A DNA stretch of 10,822 nucleotides from VFJL01 sp037147395 (GTDB lineage: Bacteria; Pseudomonadota; Gammaproteobacteria; Burkholderiales; Nitrosomonadaceae), in assembly GCA_037147395.1 (NCBI GenBank), contig JBAWVG010000049.1:1-10822 (forward strand), given 5' to 3'. Of the stretch, positions 1 through 6,464 are shown piece after piece (within the stretch, counting starts at the first letter, position 1; each line of letters opens with the position of its first letter). The notes beneath the pieces were generated by a model. The model saw only the letters and a program-made list of their open reading frames with translations. It was not told the DNA's origin and did not search any database. The position numbers and the translations under genes were made by a program.

Positions 1-45
1 TCTATAAAAGAAATACCCGCTCAGACTGTCCACTAACACCACGCA

Positions 46-2025
46 TTAATTTTGTAATACTGGTGAAATCGGGATATTCACACTCACCAAGGTCCCTTGT
101 TGAGGTGTACTCGTAATATCAATCTTCCCATCCTGCGTGCTCACACGCTCGCGCATCCCAATCAGACCAAAAGATTTTTTTTCTGCAGCCTTCTCAACCT
201 GAAATCCAATACCATTGTCTTGTATCTCAATATGGAGCTCTCCCGATACCTGTAACACCACAACCTTAACTTGACTCGCTTTGGCATGCCGTGTCACATT
301 GGTTAAAGACTCTTGAATGATACGAAATGCCATTATAATTTGCTCTTCAGTCAGACCCACGGGATCATCTGACATCTCGAGATGGCACTGTATATTATTA
401 TTTTTACTAAAATCTGAAGTGAGCTTTCTAATAGCCGGAGCAATTCCTAGATTGAGCGCTGCTGGGCGCAAGTTCTCCGTCACGGCCCGTACACTCAGGA
501 CGGCCCTATTCAATAGGTTCATCATATTTAAATGAATACTCTCTAACTGTTTCCTCTGGATAGAGTCCTTATTTGTGAGGAGTGAGGCCTCAAGATGAAG
601 AGCCGCTAAGAGCTGACCCAGTTCATCATGAATTTCGCGAGCAATATACTTACGGTCACTCTCTCGCATCTGCTCTAAATGCGTTACAAATTCAGAAATG
701 GCCGAATTACGTATTCGAAGACCATGTTCAACAAGAACCAGCTTATCGATTTCTTTGCGTTCAAGCCATCTTCCAAGCCTATCAGCGACCACACTGATCA
801 ATTCTGACTCCTCTGGAATTAGAAAATCTCTGGACTCTTTAACGAAGACTGACAATGATCCATGGAGCTTTCCTGAGACAGTAATTTGTTTTTTCAGTTC
901 ACGTGGATAGTGCGTATCTGACGAATCCGAGGAGTATTTGTTGCCATCAATTTCAATTGTGACAGAGGAATCCTCTGGGTGGCTCATCGCTAAGACTAAC
1001 TCGTGAGACACGGTTTTAAGAACAATATCTAATTCGCTGGACTCCATTTCACGATGGATAGCATAGAGACAGTTTAATTCTTTTAGTCGTTCAGTCAGCG
1101 TCTGCTTAATCTGCTTTAGTTTGTTAATATCTTGTTCAATAGTCTCTGCCATGATATTAAAATTATTACCGAGATCATTGATTTCATTCTTCGTGTGAAT
1201 TTCGCACCGACTCGAGTAACTGCCTCCCGCAATACTGCTTGCCTGCTGACTCAGATCTCTAAGCGGTTTTAAGATATTGCGGCGTAAGCTCATGGCTGCG
1301 ATTGCTACCGCCGCTAGCATAATGAAAAGTAGAAGAAGTATCAGTAAGACTTGATCTTCAAATTTACCCTGTAAGTCAGTTAATCGAGTCTGTGTCCGAT
1401 TATCCAATTCCGATTTAAATTGGGTAATCGGTTTCATAATTTTGTTCTTCTCTATACTGTATCTATTCCCAAATAATAGTTGGATTGCGAATTCACGATC
1501 GGGTGTTTGATGTAAGGTATAGTTTCCCTGCCCATCAGCATATAAACCCTTCATCGCAGCAAAGGCCTGTTTTTCAAGGCCGACGAGTTCATCCGAATTT
1601 GCTTGGGATTCCTCTAGGAGATGAAGTTCTCTGTCGCTCAATCCTTCCTTCCGCATTAGTTCTACGAGTGGGATGGCTGCTTCCTGACTAGTGGGAACCA
1701 AAGAATTAATTTGATCAGCGAGATACCAATAAGGACCAGAGTAATCTTTCGGGCGTGGTCGGATGCCATTACGAATGTTAAGAATCTCATAAAAGCGTTG
1801 CTCATAAATTGGAGTTCCAGTGACCACATAATTACGTGCCATGATCGTCAGATCCTCTGAGCTCTGTAGTAACTCATTGGCAAGCTTGAGAGAGCTATAC
1901 TTATTCCTTTCAGCCTCGGTGATGCTTCCCATGGTATTGAGCGCCCCCGAGGAGAGCGCTATCAATAAGCTCAGAGCTAAGACTGTGCTAATGAGATATA
2001 CATTAGCGAGCCGACTGATTCTCAT
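46..2025 (-). CDS. Membrane sensor histidine kinase, NarX/DegS-like (HAMP, HisKA_3, HATPase)
   Basis: A 659-residue two-component sensor kinase of the inner membrane. A first membrane segment (about residues 8-30) is followed by a periplasmic sensor region (31-223) with the pattern DLTIMARNYVVTG then ILNIRNG and RPRPKDY, which I recall from many hybrid kinases and chemoreceptors. A second membrane segment (about 225-247) leads into a HAMP domain (248-300), a coiled linker and a possibly GAF-like region (about 320-425). The HisKA_3 box IAREIHDELGQ puts the phospho-accepting histidine at residue 466. The ATPase domain shows the N box (ESLTNVTRH, 572-580), G1 (DNGIGF, 603-608) and G2 (GLIGMRERV, 620-628). 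The start is supported by GAGGAA at 2031-2036. Kinases of this class normally phosphorylate a NarL/FixJ regulator; none is inside the window, so the partner probably lies left of base 1. The ligand is unknown. Confidence 0.93.
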   Translation of the reverse strand: MRISRLANVYLISTVLALSLLIALSSGALNTMGSITEAERNKYSSLKLANELLQSSEDLTIMARNYVVTGTPIYEQRFYEILNIRNGIRPRPKDYSGPYWYLADQINSLVPTSQEAAIPLVELMRKEGLSDRELHLLEESQANSDELVGLEKQAFAAMKGLYADGQGNYTLHQTPDREFAIQLLFGNRYSIEKNKIMKPITQFKSELDNRTQTRLTDLQGKFEDQVLLILLLLFIMLAAVAIAAMSLRRNILKPLRDLSQQASSIAGGSYSSRCEIHTKNEINDLGNNFNIMAETIEQDINKLKQIKQTLTERLKELNCLYAIHREMESSELDIVLKTVSHELVLAMSHPEDSSVTIEIDGNKYSSDSSDTHYPRELKKQITVSGKLHGSLSVFVKESRDFLIPEESELISVVADRLGRWLERKEIDKLVLVEHGLRIRNSAISEFVTHLEQMRESDRKYIAREIHDELGQLLAALHLEASLLTNKDSIQRKQLESIHLNMMNLLNRAVLSVRAVTENLRPAALNLGIAPAIRKLTSDFSKNNNIQCHLEMSDDPVGLTEEQIIMAFRIIQESLTNVTRHAKASQVKVVVLQVSGELHIEIQDNGIGFQVEKAAEKKSFGLIGMRERVSTQDGKIDITSTPQQGTLVSVNIPISPVLQN

Positions 2026-2150
2026 AATTCTTCCTCAAATAATATTCGTTTTTACTGCTACGAGTGACTACCATTTTGATGCTCATGATTACACTAATCT
2101 AACCACCCGTAAAATAGCATTTTTATAGACTGTAATTGGCATTCTAAGGA

Positions 2151-2399
2151 TTAAGAGATTGCCAAATAATTGACGATACAAGCCATATCCATACGGGGTT
2201 GGTAAGTCTGCTGAGGTGCACTCATTCCCTCTGTCAGGATTTCAATCTTCACTAGAAGAAAAGAGGTACTGTCCTCGTAGTTATACGTACCAAATAAATT
2301 TTTGTTCGATATTTCATGTTCAATTAATAATCTATTGCATTGTAGGGCAATGCTTACAAAGGAGGGTGCTTTCCTGACAGAATCGTTTGGGTTAATCAG
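2151..2399 (-). pseudogene. Start-less open frame, probable gene remnant
   Basis: The minus strand is open for 82 codons between an in-frame TGA at 2400-2402 and the TAA at 2151-2153. No ATG, GTG or TTG occurs in its first half; the first usable codons are a GTG at residue 50 and an ATG at residue 59. The predicted peptide has a balanced composition, with stretches such as CNRLLIEHEISNKNLFGTYN and KIEILTEG, and ends in CIVNYLAIS. I do not recognise the family. It could be the 3' remnant of a gene whose 5' part was lost, a gene beginning at a non-standard codon, or chance. It lies upstream of the kinase on the same strand. Confidence 0.3.
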
Positions 2400-2526
2400 T
2401 CAAGATTGGAAAATAAAAGTCTGTATTTAAAAGGTTGCCAAAAATAAATTGCTGGCACTTGAGTCTAGTAATTTACGATGATTACAAAGCACTAAGGATG
2501 GATTGTGAATTGTCGAATTGAAATGA

Positions 2527-2709
2527 TTTGTTAATTCTGATCAATTTCAGTGGAAAAATATACTCGAAAATTATTTTGAGACGGTTCAAATTAATATGGG
2601 TTTTGTAGATGTTGAGACCCATCTCGTGGACTCAATAATTAACAGAGATCTTGCAGAAGAGTTCAGTCGCGATAAGGATGTTGCTGTCGTGTACTTTTAC
2701 GCCCGATAG
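2527..2709 (+). pseudogene. Short open frame, possible gene remnant or 37-residue small protein
   Basis: The plus strand is open for 60 codons from just after a TGA at 2524-2526 to a TAG at 2707-2709. The only ATG is at 2596, giving a 37-residue peptide starting MGFVDVETHLVDS and ending VAVVYFYAR. The sequence before this ATG (ATTAAT) has no Shine-Dalgarno site, while the frame upstream of it (DQFQWKNILENYFETVQ) is equally protein-like, which favours a truncated gene over a small protein starting at 2596. The family is not recognised and chance remains possible. Confidence 0.25.
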
Positions 2710-2864
2710 TCAACTTTGATCTTAATAATTTAAGTTTGATTCCCAAGCTTGTTAAGTTTAAGGATAAATCTCCCGCATAAAGCAAACCCCTTTAACTATT
2801 CAAAGAATTGCGTATGCTCTCCGTTATATTTCAATGCTGATAGAGTAATTTGAATGCTTTCATT

Positions 2865-2868
2865 GAGG
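2865..2868 (+). promoter_or_regulatory. Ribosome binding site deciding the transporter start
   Basis: GAGG lies 5 bases before the ATG at 2874. The alternative in-frame start, TTG at 2850, has no comparable site and would add eight residues that encode the Shine-Dalgarno itself (EER). The ATG is therefore preferred. Confidence 0.75.
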
Positions 2869-2873
2869 AAAGA

Positions 2874-4130
2874 ATGAGTCAGTCCGTAACCGTAACACTA
2901 TTCGGCCTTGAACCAGAAAGAGGACGTTGGGTATTCGTCATCCTCGGCATGCTGATCAATCTATCCCTAGGATCGATCTATGCATGGAGTGTATTTGTTA
3001 AACCGCTTACCGAGTATTTTACGCATACGATGGGTCAGCAGGTAACAGCCAGCGATATGCTTTTGCCCTTTTCATTCTTTTTGGCATTCTATGCTCTTGC
3101 CATGCCATTCGCAGGTAAATATATAGAGCGTTATGGTCCACGGAATGTGACCATCTTTGGTGGTTTTTTAACTGGCCTAGGGTGGTTACTGGCTTCTTTT
3201 TCAAGTTCAGTTCCGATGCTCTACGTCATGTATGGAATCGTCGGTGGAGTTGGTGTCGGTATCGCCTATGGGGTGCCGATCTCAGTATCAGCTCGATGGT
3301 TCCCCGACCGAAGGGGGTTCGCAGTAGGTCTTACAGTCCTGGGATTTGGGATCTCTGCCCTAGTCACAGCCAATCTCGCAGGGTACTTGATCGGTGCCTA
3401 TGGTGTGATGAACACGTTCCGGATATTTGGGGTTGCAGTCATTATCCTGACGACGCTACTCGCCATCCCGCTAAAGTTCCCGGAGGCTGGGTGGAGACCT
3501 GTTGGGTGGAGTCCCCCGATACCTTTGGTCGGTCATCATCACCCCCGAGAATTTAATCGTTCACAGATGCTCAAGACTTCATCTTTCTACGCACTCTGGG
3601 CCTGCTACTTTATCGGTTGCCTGGCGGGTCTTATGGCCATATCCATTGCAAAGCCGTTAGGTATTGATGTGGGTATCGAGACCGGACTTGCTACCATGCT
3701 GGTCGGATTTTTTGCGATCTTCAATGGGGGAGGGCGGCCCTGCTTTGGCTCATTGACGGATAAGTTCACACCGAGAAATGCAGCGATGCTTTCGTTTGCC
3801 CTTATCGCGATGGCATCTTTACTCATGTGGCAGGTTCAGTCTGTAACGGTTTATATTATTTCATTCGCAATACTCTGGGGATGCCTCGGGGGGTGGCTTG
3901 CCATTGCTCCAACCACGACCGGCAGTTTTTTCGGCACCGGCGACTATCCTCGGTGTTACGGGATCATCTTCCTTGCTTACGGTGCAGGGGCTATCGTGGG
4001 TCCACAACTTGCGGGTTTCATCAAGACATCAACCGGCTCCTACATCGGGGTGTTCCCATATGTGCTGGGACTTGCCGTTATCGGAATGGTGATCGCTTAT
4101 ACGACGCTGAAACCGCCACAGCCACATTAG
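2874..4130 (+). CDS. MFS transporter, OFA (oxalate/formate antiporter) family
   Basis: A 418-residue inner-membrane transporter with about twelve hydrophobic segments. The N-terminal signature INLSLGSIYAWSVFVKPL (residues 28-45) is typical of the OFA family. Loop motifs include GKYIERYGPR (81-90), RWFPDRRGFAVGL (141-153) and GRPCFGSLTDKFTPRN (287-302), the last being the second-half counterpart of the MFS loop 2-3 motif. Family members carry small organic anions such as oxalate, formate or pyruvate. OxlT of Oxalobacter uses an arginine in helix 8 and a lysine in helix 11; an arginine is present here in GRPCFG, but the presumed helix 11 (FLAYGAGAIVGPQL) has no lysine, so oxalate itself is an unlikely substrate. 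A central loop has a triple histidine (221-223). The gene stands alone, with 95 bases to the next gene, and no intrinsic terminator was seen after it. Confidence 0.88.
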   Translation: MSQSVTVTLFGLEPERGRWVFVILGMLINLSLGSIYAWSVFVKPLTEYFTHTMGQQVTASDMLLPFSFFLAFYALAMPFAGKYIERYGPRNVTIFGGFLTGLGWLLASFSSSVPMLYVMYGIVGGVGVGIAYGVPISVSARWFPDRRGFAVGLTVLGFGISALVTANLAGYLIGAYGVMNTFRIFGVAVIILTTLLAIPLKFPEAGWRPVGWSPPIPLVGHHHPREFNRSQMLKTSSFYALWACYFIGCLAGLMAISIAKPLGIDVGIETGLATMLVGFFAIFNGGGRPCFGSLTDKFTPRNAAMLSFALIAMASLLMWQVQSVTVYIISFAILWGCLGGWLAIAPTTTGSFFGTGDYPRCYGIIFLAYGAGAIVGPQLAGFIKTSTGSYIGVFPYVLGLAVIGMVIAYTTLKPPQPH

Positions 4131-4225
4131 ATGTGGATTGCTGTCGATTTTTCGCCACTGATAGTAAAACTTCCTTATAGTAATCACTGTATCTGATTAA
4201 TTCGGAAAGGAATCGGCAAAAAGGT

Positions 4226-4540
4226 ATGTTTGGACTATTAGGAATTTTTTTCGGTGTTCTGGGTTTTTTTACTTTTGGGCTAGTATTTATCCCGCTTGGA
4301 TTGTTATGTACGATAATAAGCTTTGCTAGTAAAAATGGTTTTCTACTAGGCATTGTCAGCTTTGTAATGAATGTTGTTGCAATAGCTGTTTCACCCTCCA
4401 TATGGTTGCTGATTGCTGGACTTTTGGGCGGCAATATTGAGACTGCACCCACTAGAATTAAAATGACTGTAGAACAGCCCCTTCGTCCCACTCACAGTAT
4501 TGATAAAAATTTTTACGCTGTTAACTTCCAAGTCCCGTAA
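4226..4540 (+). CDS. Small hypothetical membrane protein
   Basis: A 104-residue protein not assigned to a named family. Residues 1-70 are very hydrophobic, rich in Gly, Phe, Leu and Ile, and probably form two or three membrane helices (about 2-33 and 38-69) broken by ASKNG at 34-38. The C-terminal 35 residues are polar (from NIETAPTRIK to NFYAVNFQVP). An AAGG at 4221-4224 is almost adjacent to the ATG, and GGAAAGG at 4204-4210 is rather far, so translation initiation looks weak or the start is imperfectly placed. It follows the transporter by 95 bases on the same strand and could share its transcript. The membrane pattern supports a real gene more than homology does. Confidence 0.6.
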   Translation: MFGLLGIFFGVLGFFTFGLVFIPLGLLCTIISFASKNGFLLGIVSFVMNVVAIAVSPSIWLLIAGLLGGNIETAPTRIKMTVEQPLRPTHSIDKNFYAVNFQVP

Positions 4541-4572
4541 ACAACAAATTCACCGTAAAGCAGATATACGCT

Positions 4573-4602
4573 TTGACCTATGTCATAAACCGAGTCTATG
4601 AC
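4573..4602 (+). promoter_or_regulatory. Possible sigma70 promoter with overlapping dyad upstream of the lipoprotein gene
   Basis: TTGACC (4573-4578) and TATGAC (4597-4602) are separated by 18 bases and match the -35 and -10 consensus at five and four positions. The dyad GTCATA (4582-4587) / TATGAC (4597-4602) with a 9-base spacer overlaps the putative -10. A second perfect -10 word, TATAAT, sits at 4612-4617 without a good -35. Either would give an untranslated leader of 150-170 bases before the lipoprotein start. Confidence 0.25.
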
Positions 4603-4781
4603 AAGGACAGTTATAATCAGGTCTATACAAATAAGGAACTGAATGATCCTTTCACATCTCGTGTGTGCGTTGTGACTTCCTCCATCAGATTCCATAATTC
4701 AGACAAGCACATGAGGATAACAATGACTTCTTGCCCTTACTATATGTGTGAAGATCATCTGTCTAAAAGGAAGCATAGGTC

Positions 4782-5210
4782 ATGGGTGTAAAAATAATTA
4801 CTCTAATTCCTGTCGCTTTTTGTCTATTGACCTCTTGCGCACAAATGGAACGTGGATCATCGATGGGTATAGATGCCATCACCCAGAGTCCTAAAACAAT
4901 AGCTGACCACGAGGTGCTTGCTAGGCATTATGAAAATGAAGCCAAAATACTGCTGGCAAAAATACAAGATCAGAAAGTATTAGTAGAAAAATATTCGGAG
5001 GAGAGTAATCGCTATGGGCAAGAATCTGAGAAAGTCATAGTCAATACTCATCGTTTTTTACGAGGATATAATGAAAATTATTTCTTTGCTCAGCGCGCAG
5101 AAGACAATAAGTTAAAAAGCCTGAATTTGATACGGTCTTATGAAAAAGCAGTTGAAGAAAATATGAGTAGGGCTGCTGTACATTGGAAAGTAGTCAGAGA
5201 ATCGAAATAA
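4782..5210 (+). CDS. Predicted lipoprotein with coiled-coil body
   Basis: A 142-residue protein with a type II signal peptide: MGVK, a hydrophobic core (residues 5-16), and lipobox LTSC with the lipidated cysteine at residue 19. The residue after the cysteine is Ala, not Asp, so sorting to the outer membrane by the Lol pathway is expected. The mature part is almost all charged and helical: from ADHEVLARHYENEAKILLAK onward it reads as two or three long amphipathic helices, with LVEKYSEESNRYGQESEK and a terminal helix. It resembles in style, from memory, small lipoproteins of proteobacteria with repeated ARHYENEA-like helices, but I cannot name a function. AAAAGGA at 4765-4771, 10 bases before the ATG, is the ribosome binding site. 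It is convergent with the next gene. Confidence 0.8.
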   Translation: MGVKIITLIPVAFCLLTSCAQMERGSSMGIDAITQSPKTIADHEVLARHYENEAKILLAKIQDQKVLVEKYSEESNRYGQESEKVIVNTHRFLRGYNENYFFAQRAEDNKLKSLNLIRSYEKAVEENMSRAAVHWKVVRESK

Positions 5211-5262
5211 CGCGGCACTGAAATACTTGCCCCCACAACGCTGGTTTGCTCCAAGGACTAAT

Positions 5263-5311
5263 CGGGGACAGGTAGAACCTGTAAGGCAAATACGATGCAG
5301 ACCTATCCCCG
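5263..5311. repeat. Nested alternative hairpins between convergent genes
   Basis: CGGGGACAGGT (5263-5273) pairs with ACCTATCCCCG (5301-5311), an 11-bp stem with a single mismatch and a 27-base loop. Inside it, ACAGGT (5268-5273) can also pair perfectly with ACCTGT (5277-5282) around an AGA loop, so the two structures exclude each other. The element lies in the 111 bases between the convergent lipoprotein and small exported protein genes, where a bidirectional transcription terminator would be expected, but neither strand has a proper U tract after the stem. Confidence 0.5.
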
Positions 5312-5321
5312 CTCGCAGAAA

Positions 5322-5570
5322 TTACTTTATCCCTAGGATCGCCATCGCCTTGCTGAGTGTCTCTACGGACTCCTTATGTTTTCCTTCCTTATGAAGAGAC
5401 TCGCCAGCACTCCGTAGTTTCTGGACCTCTGTCAACTGAGCAGCGGTCAGCTTTGGAGCCATTTCAAGGGCCGCATCAATTTTTTGCATATCGGCCGGAC
5501 AGTGACTAGCAAAAGCAGTCCCGCTAAATACCATGAAAGTCGTAATAATAATTGAGTGAAATAATTTCAT
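5322..5570 (-). CDS. Small exported helical protein of unknown function
   Basis: An 82-residue protein with a signal peptide ending at about AFA-SHC (cleavage after residue 21), leaving a mature protein of about 61 residues with one cysteine (residue 24). The mature part reads as two or three amphipathic helices: PADMQKIDAALEMAP, AAQLTEVQKLRSAGESLHKE and GKHKESVETLSKAMAILG. The last resembles half of a TPR-type helical hairpin. I recall similar small proteins annotated only as hypothetical in proteobacteria. GGAGG at 5576-5580, 5 bases before the ATG, is an excellent ribosome binding site. It follows the fasciclin gene by 44 bases on the same strand and is probably co-transcribed with it, so both may act in the periplasm. 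Confidence 0.85.
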   Translation of the reverse strand: MKLFHSIIITTFMVFSGTAFASHCPADMQKIDAALEMAPKLTAAQLTEVQKLRSAGESLHKEGKHKESVETLSKAMAILGIK

Positions 5571-5614
5571 GTGATCCTCCTATCCTAAATCTATAAATCA
5601 TTAAAAGGATGAGC

Positions 5615-6142
5615 TTAATATGTTTTGTTAATCTTCATGTGAGCAGCCTTATCAACTGGAGATATGACGGCATCAATCACATGAATTACACCATTATCTG
5701 CCAACACATCCGTGGAGATGATGTTGGCGCCATTAACTTTTACGCAAGCTGATACCGGCGCCATACAGCCTTTACCTTCAAGAACGCTAAAAGTAAGGAG
5801 ATGGCCTTGCAGTGTCTTAGCGTGTCCGGATTTTACCTCCGCGGCCATAACCTTCCCAGCAATTACGTGATCTTTTAGAAGACTGGATAACTTTTCCTTG
5901 TCCTTCAGCAAGCTCTCTAAAGTGCCGGCAGGGAGTTTGGCAAAAGCATCATCGGTTGGTGCAAATACAGTGTATGGACCTGGGCCTTTAAGTGTTTCCG
6001 CTAATCCGGCAGCTTTTACTGCAGCGACTAAAGTCTTGAAACTGCCTGCCGCAACGGCTGTATCGACAATATCTGAAGACATGACTGGACCTGACAATCC
6101 CAACGCTCCTGCCACAACTACTGCACTTATAAGCTTTTTCAT
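5615..6142 (-). CDS. Exported fasciclin (FAS1) domain protein
   Basis: A 175-residue secreted protein: signal peptide MKKLISAVVVAGALGL with cleavage near residues 22-23, then one complete FAS1 domain (about 24-161). The H1 motif is YTVFAPTDDAFAKLP (57-71) and the H2 region is NGVIHVIDAVISP (150-162); DHVIAGKV (91-98) is also typical. Bacterial single-domain FAS1 proteins are periplasmic or extracellular and thought to mediate adhesion or matrix contact; the exact role here is unknown. Cysteines at 126 and 133 lie in a GKGCMAPVSACVKVNG segment, where most FAS1 domains have a plain strand turn, suggesting a disulfide. ATG at 6142 is preferred over the ATG at 6154, four codons upstream, because the GGAG lies before 6142. 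It leads a probable two-gene operon. Confidence 0.92.
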   Translation of the reverse strand: MKKLISAVVVAGALGLSGPVMSSDIVDTAVAAGSFKTLVAAVKAAGLAETLKGPGPYTVFAPTDDAFAKLPAGTLESLLKDKEKLSSLLKDHVIAGKVMAAEVKSGHAKTLQGHLLTFSVLEGKGCMAPVSACVKVNGANIISTDVLADNGVIHVIDAVISPVDKAAHMKINKTY

Positions 6143-6148
6143 ATATTT

Positions 6149-6152
6149 CTCC
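6149..6152 (-). promoter_or_regulatory. Ribosome binding site deciding the fasciclin start
   Basis: On the minus strand GGAG lies 6 bases before the ATG at 6142. The upstream ATG at 6154 overlaps this GGAG and has no site of its own, and starting there would place Glu-Lys-Tyr in front of the natural MKKL signal-peptide start. Confidence 0.8.
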
Positions 6153-6243
6153 ATATGATTAATGAATCATTAGATAATTTCATCAGCCGCGGGAGTTAAA
6201 GTAAGTGGTAGCGATACTGATATAACTTTGTGCCGTAATTTTG

Positions 6244-6273
6244 AATATAAGTTCAAGTTACTTGATGGCTCAA
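6244..6273 (-). promoter_or_regulatory. Candidate promoter of the fasciclin operon
   Basis: Read on the minus strand, TTGAGC (6268-6273) and TATATT (6244-6249) are 18 bases apart and match the sigma70 consensus at four and five positions. Transcription would begin near 6237, giving a leader of about 95 bases. The -35 word and the spacer are covered by the TCAAG/CTTGA repeats listed next. Confidence 0.35.
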
Positions 6274-6274
6274 G
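6253..6274. repeat. Three alternating TCAAG/CTTGA half-sites (possible operator)
   Basis: TCAAG at 6253-6257, CTTGA at 6261-6265 and TCAAG at 6270-6274 form two overlapping dyads with spacers of 3 and 4 bases. They sit on the putative fasciclin promoter in the fasciclin-cupin divergent region, as a repressor site would. Confidence 0.35.
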
Positions 6275-6285
6275 GTATGGGAGCA

Positions 6286-6302
6286 GGTTTTCTGAGAAAA
6301 CC
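6286..6302. repeat. Perfect 7-bp dyad GGTTTTC-TGA-GAAAACC
   Basis: GGTTTTC (6286-6292) and GAAAACC (6296-6302) are perfect inverted repeats around TGA. The element lies 11 bases from the TCAAG half-sites, about 160 bases before the cupin gene. It could be an operator or a small hairpin; no T tract follows, so it is not an intrinsic terminator. The rest of the 300-base divergent region shows also a shorter dyad ATGATT-AATG-AATCAT at 6155-6170, just ahead of the fasciclin ribosome binding site. Confidence 0.4.
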
Positions 6303-6464
6303 GGGGCATGTTTATTCTGCTAGGAATGCCAATACTGGAATATGTATACTTCGTAGGAAATAAGACTATGATCTGCTTACGTACTATAAATACGAAGATC
6401 TACTATAGATGTTTAGAGATGGTGGATTTGAATCTGATCTTATTTTATTTAAAAGGATAATATT

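Larger units (their letters stand above)
2037..2849. other. Long gene-poor gap with cryptic coding remnants
   Basis: These 813 bases separate the divergent kinase and transporter genes and must contain both promoters, but I find no convincing -35/-10 pair. An 82-codon open frame on the minus strand (2151-2399) and a 60-codon open frame on the plus strand (2527-2709) read like protein but lack good starts; they are listed separately. No RNA gene or insertion-sequence end was recognised. Confidence 0.5.

Noticed and set aside
4172..4184. 13-base direct repeat TCCTTATAGTAAT, second copy at 10764-10776 across the EAL break
   Set aside because: Among all base pairs of positions in 10.8 kb about one such match is expected by chance, so it is not evidence of a recombination junction by itself.
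4573..4791. 72-codon plus-strand frame starting TTG and overlapping the lipoprotein start
   Set aside because: It has no ribosome binding site, an odd Cys/His/Ser-rich composition and overlaps the well-supported lipoprotein gene out of frame.
5898..6158. 86-codon plus-strand frame opposite the fasciclin gene
   Set aside because: It is an antisense shadow of the alanine-rich fasciclin coding sequence, without a start site.
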